Assembly: GCA_934351255.1 (NCBI GenBank)
Contig: CAKRJH010000023.1
Span: 1-29,494, forward strand
From: an uncultured Lachnospiraceae bacterium
GTDB taxonomy: Bacteria; Bacillota; Clostridia; Lachnospirales; Lachnospiraceae
Direction: 5' to 3'
Length of the DNA stretch: 29,494 nucleotides
Shown: piece by piece, positions 15,313-22,568 of the stretch
How positions within the stretch are numbered: the stretch's first letter is position 1
Layout of the letters: each line of letters opens with the position of its first letter
Notes under the pieces: generated by a model
Database searches by the model: none
Told to the model about the DNA's origin: nothing
Seen by the model: the letters and a program-made list of their open reading frames with translations, nothing else
Program-made: the position numbers and the translations under genes

Positions 15313-16251
15313 TTATAAAAATGCTTTGATCTGTTTGTAAATGCCCTCTGCATCCAGGCCATACTTTTTGATCAGTTCCACTGCCGGTCCTGACTCTCCA
15401 TAGGTGTCCTGCACACCGATCTTGAGTACCGGTGTCGGTGCCTTTGCACACAGACAATCGCAGACAGCACTTCCCAGTCCTCCGATCACTGAATGTTCCT
15501 CGATCGTAACGACCTTCCCGGTCTCCTTGGCAGCGGCTACGATCAGATCCTCATCCAGAGGCTTGATCGTATGGATATTGATCACCTTCGCCTCAATGCC
15601 TTCTGCTGCCAGCCTCTCTGCTGCAACCAGTGTCTCGGAAACTTCCAGTCCGGTTGCCACCAGCGTGATGTCCTTGCCCTCGCGAAGTACCACGCCCTTG
15701 CCAATCTCAAACTTGTAGTCAGGTCTGTCATTGATGACCGGCACAGCCAGACGGCCAAAACGGATATATACCGGTCCCTGATGATCCAGCGCAGCCTTGA
15801 CAGCAGCCTTTGCCTCCACATCGTCGGATGGGTTCATCACTACCATGCCCGGGATCGTGCGCATCAGTGCCAGGTCTTCACAGCACTGATGGGTGGCTCC
15901 ATCCTCGCCGACAGAAATTCCGGCATGTGTAGCACCGATCTTTACATTTAACTTTGGATATCCTACACTGTTGCGGATCTGTTCAAAGGCACGACCTGCC
16001 GCAAACATTGCAAAGGAACTTACAAATGGAATCTTGCCGGTGGTTGCGAGACCTGCCGCAATTCCCATCATATTGCACTCTGCGATACCGCAGTCGATAT
16101 GTCTGTCCGGATATGCTTTCTTGAAGATTCCGGTCTTGGTAGCTGCTGCCAAATCAGCATCCAGCACCACTAAGTTTGGATAGTCTTCTGCGAATTCGGT
16201 GAGTGCATTTCCATAACTCTCTCTTGTCGCGATTTTCTTTACGTCTGCCAT
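15313..16251 (-). CDS. Transketolase, C-terminal subunit
   Basis: Supplies the pyrimidine-binding and C-terminal domains of a split, two-polypeptide transketolase, which moves C2 ketol units between sugar phosphates using thiamine diphosphate. The start is ATG 16251 (312 residues), with GGAGG five bases upstream; ATG 16263 lacks a good ribosome site. Typical sequence includes VVLDADLAAATKT near the N-terminus, the catalytic-region GATHAGISVGEDGATHQ, and the C-domain VVTIEEHSVIGGLGSAV. It lies 62 bp after the N-terminal subunit and ends just before a terminator. A dehydrogenase E1-beta or DXP synthase identity is unlikely given the N-subunit partner. Confidence 0.93.
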   Translation of the reverse strand: MADVKKIATRESYGNALTEFAEDYPNLVVLDADLAAATKTGIFKKAYPDRHIDCGIAECNMMGIAAGLATTGKIPFVSSFAMFAAGRAFEQIRNSVGYPKLNVKIGATHAGISVGEDGATHQCCEDLALMRTIPGMVVMNPSDDVEAKAAVKAALDHQGPVYIRFGRLAVPVINDRPDYKFEIGKGVVLREGKDITLVATGLEVSETLVAAERLAAEGIEAKVINIHTIKPLDEDLIVAAAKETGKVVTIEEHSVIGGLGSAVCDCLCAKAPTPVLKIGVQDTYGESGPAVELIKKYGLDAEGIYKQIKAFL

Positions 16252-16313
16252 GTTATCCTCCATTCTTCTGGCAGCCCCGCAAACGTTGGGCTGTCAGGCA
16301 CAAATATACTGTA

Positions 16314-17144
16314 TTACTGTAAACTCTCTGCAATCTTGTCCAGATCAGCCATAGCCTGTGCATACTGCTCATCATTTGGAGCAGAACCATGCCAGCTTGC
16401 CTGATTCTCCATGAAGGAAACACCCTTTCCTTTGACACTCTTTGCCACAATCGCTGTCGGCATGCCCTTGGTCTGCTTTGCCTCTGCGAATGCTGCCGCG
16501 ATCTGGTCAAAGTCATGCGCATCAATCTCGATCACATGGAAATTAAATGCCTTGAACTTGTCCGTGATCGGATAAGGAGAACATACATCCTCAATCTTTC
16601 CGTCAATCTGCAGCCCATTGTTATCTACGATCACAACCAGATTGTCCAGCTTGCGTGCACCGGCAAACATGGCTGCCTCCCAGACCTGTCCCTCCTGGAT
16701 CTCACCATCTCCCAGGATCGCATAGGTGCGGTAATCCGCTCCGTCCAGCTTGGCGGAAAGCGCCATACCCACTGCTGCTGAAATGCCCTGTCCCAGAGAA
16801 CCACTGGACATGTCAACCCCCGGAATATGCTTCATATCGGGATGGCCCTGCAGATATGATCCCACATGACGCAGTGTCTTGAGATCCTCCACAGGAAAAT
16901 ATCCGCGGTGTGCCAGCGTAGAGTACAGAGCCGGTGCGATGTGCCCCTTGGACAACACCAGACGGTCGCGGTCTGCCTTCTTTGGATCCGCAGGATCGAT
17001 ATTCATCTCCTCAAAATATAAATATGTTAAAATGTCTGCCGCAGACAGAGATCCGCCCGGATGGCCGGATTTTGCACTGTGAACAGCAGTTACAATGCCT
17101 TTACGAATTTCATTGGCTGTCTTCTTTAATGCTAAAGTGTCCAT
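16314..17144 (-). CDS. Transketolase, N-terminal (thiamine-diphosphate) subunit
   Basis: 276 residues forming the diphosphate-binding half of a split transketolase. Visible motifs are SGHPGGSLSAADILTYLY near the N-terminus and DMSSGSLGQGISAAVGMAL. The ThDP/Mg motif begins GDGEIQEGQ and closes with VDNNGLQIDG, and the domain ends with SFMENQASWHG. ATG 17144 follows an AAAGGA site. It is the middle gene of transaldolase-tktN-tktC, which would run the non-oxidative pentose phosphate branch from one transcript, giving ribose 5-phosphate and erythrose 4-phosphate; the latter also feeds the aro pathway encoded elsewhere in the window. Confidence 0.94.
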   Translation of the reverse strand: MDTLALKKTANEIRKGIVTAVHSAKSGHPGGSLSAADILTYLYFEEMNIDPADPKKADRDRLVLSKGHIAPALYSTLAHRGYFPVEDLKTLRHVGSYLQGHPDMKHIPGVDMSSGSLGQGISAAVGMALSAKLDGADYRTYAILGDGEIQEGQVWEAAMFAGARKLDNLVVIVDNNGLQIDGKIEDVCSPYPITDKFKAFNFHVIEIDAHDFDQIAAAFAEAKQTKGMPTAIVAKSVKGKGVSFMENQASWHGSAPNDEQYAQAMADLDKIAESLQ

Positions 17145-17180
17145 CTTTTTTCCTTTCTGAATCTGTGATTACGCAGTCTG

Positions 17181-17840
17181 TTACTCTCCGAATACTGCAA
17201 TGTAGTCCTTCTGGAATTTCTCGATACCCTGATCGGTCAGTGGATGCTTCGTCATCTGCTCCAGTACGGCATATGGCACTGTCGCAATATCTGCGCCTGC
17301 CAGTGCACAGTCTGTGACATGGATCGGATTGCGCACACTTGCTGCAATGATCTCTGTCGTGATATCCGGATAATTCAGGAAAATATCAGAAATGCTCTGG
17401 ATCAGATCGATTCCCGGTGTCGAAATATCGTCCAGACGTCCCAGGAACGGAGAAACATAGGCTGCCCCTGCTCTTGCTGCCAGCAGAGCCTGGTTTGCAG
17501 AAAAGATCAGTGTAACATTGACCTTGATCCCCTCACCGGCCAGAACCTTTGTGGCCTTCAACCCCTCTACGGTCATAGGGATCTTAACAACCATGTTTGG
17601 ATGAAGTGCTGCGATCTCGCGGCCTTCCCTGATCATCCCCTCTGCATCTGTCGTTGTTGCTTTTACCTCACCGCTGATCGGTCCGTCCACGATGGAAGCG
17701 ATCTCCTTTAAGATCTCCTCCTGGCTCTTTCCGCCCTCCTTGGCGATCAGAGACGGATTGGTAGTAACCCCGCAAATCACACCCATGTCGTTGGCTTTCT
17801 TGATGTCCTCAATCTTTCCGGTGTCAACAAAAAACTTCAT
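17181..17840 (-). CDS. tal: Transaldolase, small (TalC/Fsa-like) type
   Basis: A 219-residue class I aldolase of the short transaldolase group, about two-thirds the size of TalB-type enzymes. Start MKFFVDTGKIEDIK, GVTTNPSLIAKEG and the Schiff-base lysine in VVKIPMTVEGLKA are diagnostic, followed by NVTLIFSANQALLAARAGA and SPFLGRLDDI. It exchanges dihydroxyacetone units between sugar phosphates; close relatives can instead act as fructose 6-phosphate aldolases, which sequence reading alone does not separate. Cotranscription with both transketolase subunits supports transaldolase. ATG 17840 has a strong AGGAGG site. Confidence 0.94.
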   Translation of the reverse strand: MKFFVDTGKIEDIKKANDMGVICGVTTNPSLIAKEGGKSQEEILKEIASIVDGPISGEVKATTTDAEGMIREGREIAALHPNMVVKIPMTVEGLKATKVLAGEGIKVNVTLIFSANQALLAARAGAAYVSPFLGRLDDISTPGIDLIQSISDIFLNYPDITTEIIAASVRNPIHVTDCALAGADIATVPYAVLEQMTKHPLTDQGIEKFQKDYIAVFGE

Positions 17841-17883
17841 AACAAAATCCTCCTATCTTATTCGTACTAAAAACGCTATCTAA

Positions 17884-17912
17884 ATTATACCTTTTTTGTG
17901 ATTTTCGGTCAA
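17884..17912 (-). promoter_or_regulatory. Promoter of the tal-tktN-tktC operon
   Basis: TTGACC (17907-17912) and TATAAT (17884-17889) on the minus strand are spaced by 17 bp. The -35 lies three bases beyond the stop codon of the upstream lipoprotein gene, with no terminator between. Confidence 0.78.
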
Positions 17913-17915
17913 TAA

Positions 17916-19286
17916 TCAATAATACCATAATCCGGTCCAGTCTTCGGCGGAAATGACCTGTTTTCCGGAAGTTATCGTCACCGGCATGGTTTCTTTCCAG
18001 AAGTTCTTTTTTTTGCGTTTCTGCCGGCGTACCTTTACCCTCATTTTCACCCCATCCTGTGACAGATGATACTTCAGGCGAATCACCTTGTCTGTGCCTC
18101 CCGTCTTCACATACAGACAATTCTCCTTCCACAGGATCCGGCTGACCTTCCGTCCCTTTGACAGATACCGTTCCAGACAGACCTCCTTGCGGATCTTTCG
18201 TGAGCCAAGGTTGTAGCAGATCACATACCGCCTGCCATTTTCCCGTTTTTTCCCCACAAAGTAGAGATTGCCCTGATCGTCTGACACCATGCCCGACAAT
18301 GGAACATACCCCCGGACTGACACCACTTCCATCACCTGTCCCAGCGAATTGACCCGAACCAGTTTATCCCCGGCCGTACGGTATACCAGAGTATCATAGA
18401 CCACATTCAGGCTCTTTGCCACATTGTCCTGGAGCGGCATGCTTGCCCTGAGCACCCCTGCCCGGTCATAATATCCCAGCGCATACTGTCCCTTCTTGTC
18501 CCCGGTGACCACAGCATACAGCTGCTCTTTCTTCGATTTTCTGTATTTTTTTCGGATAGCCCGGTCGATCACCGGCACACTTCCCTTTGGCATAGACACA
18601 GCGTACCGCAGTGTTGACAGGATGTTTCCCTGCTCATCCGTCAGTTCCAGCCGGATATGATTGCGGTATCCGGACACCAAACCGGTGAGCTGATATTCAT
18701 GTTCTGTCGTGACATTTCCCAGTGCTCCATTGGACAAGGTGCGCGTATAATCCGGTATCTTTTTGTGATTAACATGGACAGTCATGCGAACCGAACATTT
18801 CTGCTCTGTTGTAAAATACAGATACAGTGAAGATGGATTGGTTCCATATGGATTGTAGGCCCAGAGAGGATTCTCCTGCGGATATGCTTTTACTTTCTTT
18901 TGGGCTGTGAGTGTCTCCTCCACACGCGCCGACTGTCCGGTCCTGTAAATCCGGCTTTTCCTGCGCGGCGTGATATCCAGCACGTTCTGGTGCTTTCCCT
19001 TCAGATATAGAGGCTGCTCCGTCTGCGAGGAAGAGTTTTGTCCGTCCCGGTTTTCCTCCGGTTCCTTCGTCTGTTGTGCAGCATCTATGGTCTCTCCGGG
19101 ATTCCGGCTCTCCTGCGCAGTATCTGAAGTCTTCCCGGCTTCCGGTGTCTCCTGCGTGGCAGCATCTGAGGTCTGCACCGGTGTCCGGGTCTTTGTAGCC
19201 TGCTGACCCCTGTCCTGACATCCCATCAGACAGAGACAAGACACCGCGATACACAGGACGCTCCACACTGTTTTCTTTCGTCTCAC
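17916..19286 (-). CDS. Lipoprotein with arylsulfotransferase-like N-domain
   Basis: 456 residues from GTG 19286, with GGAGG about 10 bases upstream. A lipobox LMGC places the lipidated Cys at 23, so it should be anchored to the outer face of the membrane. Residues 39-78 are a Thr/Glu-rich linker with three imperfect 13-14 residue repeats. Residues about 140-225 (NPYGTNPSSLYLYF, then HEYQLTGLVSGYRNHIRLEL) resemble the N-terminal domain of aryl-sulfate sulfotransferases. The rest shows beta-propeller-like strands (DDQGNLYFVGKK), but I do not see the catalytic-His motifs of that family, so enzymatic activity is doubtful. Its GTG overlaps the TGA of the thioesterase gene. Confidence 0.7.
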   Translation of the reverse strand: MRRKKTVWSVLCIAVSCLCLMGCQDRGQQATKTRTPVQTSDAATQETPEAGKTSDTAQESRNPGETIDAAQQTKEPEENRDGQNSSSQTEQPLYLKGKHQNVLDITPRRKSRIYRTGQSARVEETLTAQKKVKAYPQENPLWAYNPYGTNPSSLYLYFTTEQKCSVRMTVHVNHKKIPDYTRTLSNGALGNVTTEHEYQLTGLVSGYRNHIRLELTDEQGNILSTLRYAVSMPKGSVPVIDRAIRKKYRKSKKEQLYAVVTGDKKGQYALGYYDRAGVLRASMPLQDNVAKSLNVVYDTLVYRTAGDKLVRVNSLGQVMEVVSVRGYVPLSGMVSDDQGNLYFVGKKRENGRRYVICYNLGSRKIRKEVCLERYLSKGRKVSRILWKENCLYVKTGGTDKVIRLKYHLSQDGVKMRVKVRRQKRKKKNFWKETMPVTITSGKQVISAEDWTGLWYY

Positions 19287-19702
19287 GCTTCCACTGCCTC
19301 CTTCAATCTGGTGTATAACTCCGGAAATGCCCGTTTCATCCGGATCGGTTTCATATCACGATCCAGCAGACAATGTCCGGTATGCCCGGTCGTATAGAGT
19401 ATCTGCCCGGTCGGATCGGTGATCTCATAGCGGAATTCCATTTTGACTCCATCGTATCTGGTCATAGCCACCCGGATCACCGCCTCATCCCCAAATCGAA
19501 GAGGTTTCCGATACCGGCAGTCCACCGAGAGCACCGGTATGATGATCCCCATGTTTTCAAGTTCCCGATAATCCAGGTCAAGCTGCTTCATATAATCCAG
19601 CCTTGCCTCCTCGAAAAAACGGATATAGTTGGAATGATGGACGATCGCCATCTGATCAGTCTCGTAATAATTGATCTGCCGGACAAAGGGTTTTGTTTTC
19701 AT
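19283..19702 (-). CDS. Acyl-CoA thioesterase, YbgC/4HBT hotdog fold
   Basis: 139 residues with the hotdog-fold thioesterase layout. The N-terminal YYETDQMAIVHHSNYIRFFEEARLDY carries the Asp/His active-site region (usual form YxDTDxxGxVYHxxY). VDCRYRKPLRFGDEAVIR and LLDRDMKPIRMKR follow. It is predicted to hydrolyse an acyl-CoA or acyl-ACP; the substrate is not deducible. ATG 19702 has a weak, distant AGGAG. The gene has its own promoter (19758-19785), and its TGA overlaps the GTG start of the lipoprotein, suggesting coupled translation. Confidence 0.9.
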   Translation of the reverse strand: MKTKPFVRQINYYETDQMAIVHHSNYIRFFEEARLDYMKQLDLDYRELENMGIIIPVLSVDCRYRKPLRFGDEAVIRVAMTRYDGVKMEFRYEITDPTGQILYTTGHTGHCLLDRDMKPIRMKRAFPELYTRLKEAVEA

Positions 19703-19733
19703 ATCTGTCTTTCTGTCTCCTGTTCCCAGTCAC

Positions 19734-19762
19734 TTTACAGCGAATGTTTTTACCCTTATTAT
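19734..19762 (+). promoter_or_regulatory. Candidate plus-strand promoter of the ABC-F gene
   Basis: TTTACA (19734-19739) and TATTAT (19757-19762) are spaced by 17 bp on the plus strand. The -10 shares almost all its bases with the -10 of the divergent thioesterase promoter, so only one polymerase could occupy the site at a time. Confidence 0.55.
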
Positions 19763-19785
19763 AGGAGAAAGAACACGACTGTCAA
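19758..19785 (-). promoter_or_regulatory. Promoter of thioesterase-lipoprotein genes
   Basis: On the minus strand TTGACA (19780-19785) is followed after 16 bp by TATAAT (19758-19763). The predicted start near 19751 gives a leader of about 50 nt. The -35 lies inside the left arm of the inverted repeat at 19778-19800. Confidence 0.72.
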
Positions 19786-19800
19786 TGTATTTTTGACAGT
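19778..19800. promoter_or_regulatory. Inverted repeat between divergent genes
   Basis: ACTGTCAA (19778-19785) and TTGACAGT (19793-19800) form perfect 8-bp arms around a 7-bp centre. The left arm overlaps the -35 of the thioesterase promoter. In the ABC-F transcript the same sequence would form a stem-loop near the 5' end, ahead of the start codon. It could be an operator or an RNA hairpin. Confidence 0.6.
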
Positions 19801-19823
19801 GACAGAAAGGCAGGATTTCCTAT

Positions 19824-21668
19824 ATGAATCTAATCACCGCAGAGCATCTGACACATTCCTTTACGGAGCAGAAACTGTTTGACGATGTCTCTTTTTCCCT
19901 AAATGAGCACGAAAAGGTCGGAATCATTGGTATCAACGGAACCGGCAAATCCACGCTGCTCAAAATCCTGGCCGGCAAAGAACATCCTGACGCCGGCCAG
20001 GTCACCATGGGGCGCAATCTCCGTCTGGGATACCTTCCCCAGAACCCGGACTTTGATCCCTCCTACGACGCACTGACCGCTGCCCTTCCATTGCCGGAGG
20101 ACATCAGCGGACACCCGATGGATTACGAGAGTGATGCACGTTCCATGCTGACCAGACTGGGCATTACCGACTGGGATCAGCCGATCATGGAACTGTCGGG
20201 AGGCCAGCGCAAGAGGATTGCTCTGGTCCGCACTATTCTGACACCCTCTGACATTCTGATCCTGGACGAGCCAACCAACCATCTGGACAGTGCCATGGCT
20301 GACTGGCTGGAGGAATATCTGAAGTCTTCCAAAAGTGCCCTTATCCTGATCACACATGACCGATATTTTCTGGACAGCGTTGTCAACCGCATTGTAGAGA
20401 TTGACAAAGGTAAGCTCTATAGTTATTCCGGCAATTATCTGGAATACCTCAATCTCAAAGCACAGCGCGAGGAGATCGCGCAGGCCACCGAGCGCAAACG
20501 CCAGAGTCTGCTGCGCACGGAGATTGCGTGGATGATGCGCGGTGCCAGAGCCCGCTCGACCAAGCAGAAAGCACATATTGCGCGCTACGAAGCTCTCCGG
20601 GATACGCAGGCACCACTTACTGACGAAACCGTCCAGATTTCCTCTTTGTCCTCCCGTCTCGGCAAGACCACCGTGGAGCTGGATCACATCTCCAAGGCCT
20701 ACAACGGCCGTACACTGATCCAGGATTTCACCTATATTTTCCTGCACCAGGACCGCATCGGCATCATCGGTCCCAACGGCTGCGGAAAATCTACCCTGAT
20801 GAAGATCATGGATGGGCAGATTGCCCCCGACAGTGGAACTGTCACGATCGGCCAGACAGTTCGTATCGGTTATTTTTCTCAGGAAAACGAGGCAATGGAT
20901 TCGTCTCTTCGGGTGATCGACTATGTCCGCGAGGGCGGCGAGTACATTGAGACAAATGACGGCACGATCAGCGCATCCGCCCTGCTGGAACGCTTCCTGT
21001 TTCCATCACGGATGCACTACACCACGATCTCCAGGCTCTCCGGAGGAGAAAAACGGCGTCTGTATCTGCTCCGTATCCTGATGGAATCGCCAAACATCCT
21101 GTTTCTGGATGAGCCGACCAATGATCTGGACATCGCCACCCTCACGATCCTGGAAGATTATCTGGATCAATTTGACGGCATTGTCGTCGCAGTCTCACAT
21201 GACCGCTATTTTCTCGACCGGGTGGTACGCCGCATCTTCGCATACGAGGAGGACGGCCATCTGGTACAGTACGAAGGCGGATATACCGATTATCAGAATG
21301 CACTCGCAGCCAAACAGACCGATTCTGCCGCATCGCTTCCCGCCTCTGCCGCATCCCGGAACACACAGGACACAGAGCCGGATACGGCCCGTCAAAACCG
21401 CCACAACTGGAAGGACGGTCAGGTGCGCAAGAAAAAAATGACCTATGATGAACAGCGCGACTATGCTTCTATTGAGGGGGACATCGAGGCATTGGAAGAA
21501 CAGATTGAGAACCGGGAAGCCGAGATTCTCAAGGCATCCCACGACTTCGTCCGTCTCTCTGAACTGACCGTGGAAAAGGAGAAACTGGAGCAGGAACTCG
21601 AACAGAAACTGGAGCGCTGGGAGTATCTTGAGAACCTGGCCGAGTCACTTGGGATGACCTCTCTTTAG
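19824..21668 (+). CDS. ABC-F family ATPase, Uup-like
   Basis: 614 residues with two ABC cassettes and no TM segment, so it is a ribosome-associated ABC-F protein rather than a transporter. Cassette 1 has Walker A GINGTGKST (36-44), signature LSGGQRKR (124-131) and LILDEPTNHLD (145-155). The linker carries the Uup-type EIAWMMRGARARSTKQKA. Cassette 2 has GPNGCGKST (316-324), LSGGEKRR and LFLDEPTNDLD. A Ser/Ala/Thr-rich spacer follows, then a charged coiled-coil C-terminus (about 540-605). Uup-like proteins are implicated in resolving stalled ribosomes and in genome stability; an antibiotic-resistance role is not indicated by sequence alone. It is one of only two plus-strand genes in the window. 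Confidence 0.93.
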   Translation: MNLITAEHLTHSFTEQKLFDDVSFSLNEHEKVGIIGINGTGKSTLLKILAGKEHPDAGQVTMGRNLRLGYLPQNPDFDPSYDALTAALPLPEDISGHPMDYESDARSMLTRLGITDWDQPIMELSGGQRKRIALVRTILTPSDILILDEPTNHLDSAMADWLEEYLKSSKSALILITHDRYFLDSVVNRIVEIDKGKLYSYSGNYLEYLNLKAQREEIAQATERKRQSLLRTEIAWMMRGARARSTKQKAHIARYEALRDTQAPLTDETVQISSLSSRLGKTTVELDHISKAYNGRTLIQDFTYIFLHQDRIGIIGPNGCGKSTLMKIMDGQIAPDSGTVTIGQTVRIGYFSQENEAMDSSLRVIDYVREGGEYIETNDGTISASALLERFLFPSRMHYTTISRLSGGEKRRLYLLRILMESPNILFLDEPTNDLDIATLTILEDYLDQFDGIVVAVSHDRYFLDRVVRRIFAYEEDGHLVQYEGGYTDYQNALAAKQTDSAASLPASAASRNTQDTEPDTARQNRHNWKDGQVRKKKMTYDEQRDYASIEGDIEALEEQIENREAEILKASHDFVRLSELTVEKEKLEQELEQKLERWEYLENLAESLGMTSL

Positions 21669-21697
21669 TTGACACTCCGCCCCGGATATGATAGATT
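21669..21697 (+). promoter_or_regulatory. Promoter of the cold-shock gene
   Basis: TTGACA (21669-21674) starts at the base immediately after the ABC-F TAG stop and is followed after 17 bp by TAGATT (21692-21697). The predicted leader is about 47 nt. The promoter suggests csp can be expressed independently of the ABC-F gene. Confidence 0.7.
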
Positions 21698-21750
21698 TAG
21701 TGTGTTGTGAGTTCCACTTGCAAACATTTTCATTTTTAGGAGGCAGTACA

Positions 21751-21948
21751 ATGAAGGGTACAGTTAAATGGTTTAATGCAAAAAAGGGTTTTGGATTCAT
21801 CTCTGACGAGTCAGGCAAAGATGTATTCGTTCATTTCTCCGCACTGCAGATGGACGGCTTCAAGGTTCTTGAGGACGGCGACAGCGTAGAGTTCGATGTA
21901 GTGAACGGCGAGAAAGGCCCTCAGGCTGCAAACGTAGTTAAGTGCTAA
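21751..21948 (+). CDS. csp: Cold-shock domain protein
   Basis: A 65-residue single cold-shock domain that binds single-stranded nucleic acid and acts as an RNA chaperone. RNP1 (KGFGFIS) and RNP2 (VFVHFSA) are intact; the N-terminus MKGTVKWFNAKKG and the C-terminus QAANVVKC are typical. The ATG at 21751 follows AGGAGGCAGTACA; an in-frame upstream ATG at 21688 lies within the promoter and has no ribosome site. It is followed by 82 bp with no gene and then a strong bidirectional terminator. Confidence 0.97.
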   Translation: MKGTVKWFNAKKGFGFISDESGKDVFVHFSALQMDGFKVLEDGDSVEFDVVNGEKGPQAANVVKC

Positions 21949-22035
21949 TCATTTCATCAAGGAAGACACAGTTATTATTCATTAGCAGAAACCATTTATT
22001 TCAATATAATTTTGGATTTTGGGATGATAGGTAAC

Positions 22036-22066
22036 AAAAAAAGGAGACGATCTCGTCTCCTTTTTT
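22036..22066. terminator. Bidirectional terminator between csp and the redox gene
   Basis: GGAGACGA (22043-22050) pairs with TCGTCTCC (22053-22060) around a two-base loop. It is flanked by seven A (22036-22042) and six T (22061-22066), so it works for the plus-strand csp and the minus-strand nrdD operon, whose last stop is at 22073. Confidence 0.95.
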
Positions 22067-22072
22067 CGTGTT

Positions 22073-22555
22073 CTACTGTTTCTCAGGGTCATCCCCTGCC
22101 TGCTCCTGCTCTTTGATGAAATCATCCAGGATCTGCGCGGCCATCCCGGCCAGATCCATGCAGGGCCGTTTCCGATAATATTCCTCAGTACGTGCTTCAG
22201 GCACCGGGGACTGCCGCTTCACGTCCAGCCCAAGCAGTTCCCTGCAGACAATCGAACCATTGGCCTGTTCAAATCGTCTGGCCAGTTCCTGAATGCGGGC
22301 ATAGTGCTCAGCCTTGATCTCTCCTTTCTCCGGTCCACTGTATCCATACAACAGCCCGGCGATCAGAAACATCCCACTCACGCAGCCACAGACTTCCCGG
22401 AGGCGTCCCATGCCGCCGCCCATGGAAGAACTCATACACACGATCTGATCTCTGCTCTCCGGCGGCAGCAGATCCTCAAAAGCCAGCACCACCGCCTGAG
22501 TACAGTTGTATCCCTGCAGAAACAATTCCTTCGCTTTATCTTTTCGTGATTCCAT
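22073..22555 (-). CDS. C_GCAxxG_C_C family putative redox protein
   Basis: 160 residues. Cys18 (GYNCTQAV), Cys40, the glycine-rich GGGMGRLREVCGC (Cys56, Cys58), Cys104 (SIVCRELLG) and Cys132 reproduce the spaced cysteines of the C_GCAxxG_C_C family, whose members are thought to be redox or metal proteins without an assigned reaction. The segment around residues 59-72 is hydrophobic but short, and there is no signal peptide. ATG 22555 has AAGGAT seven bases upstream and lies 13 bp after nrdD, so the two genes form one operon. The acidic C-terminus (EQEQAGDDPEKQ) is not part of the core. Confidence 0.85.
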   Translation of the reverse strand: MESRKDKAKELFLQGYNCTQAVVLAFEDLLPPESRDQIVCMSSSMGGGMGRLREVCGCVSGMFLIAGLLYGYSGPEKGEIKAEHYARIQELARRFEQANGSIVCRELLGLDVKRQSPVPEARTEEYYRKRPCMDLAGMAAQILDDFIKEQEQAGDDPEKQ

Positions 22556-22568
22556 AGTTTATCCTTTT

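Noticed and set aside
16264..16313. Hairpin CAGCCC/GGGCTG between transketolase subunits as a terminator
   Set aside because: Only 6 bp with a long loop and no T-tract on the minus strand; the genes must be coexpressed.
19899..20747. 282-codon minus-strand open frame
   Set aside because: Antisense to the well-supported ABC-F gene; composition is that of a reverse-complement shadow.
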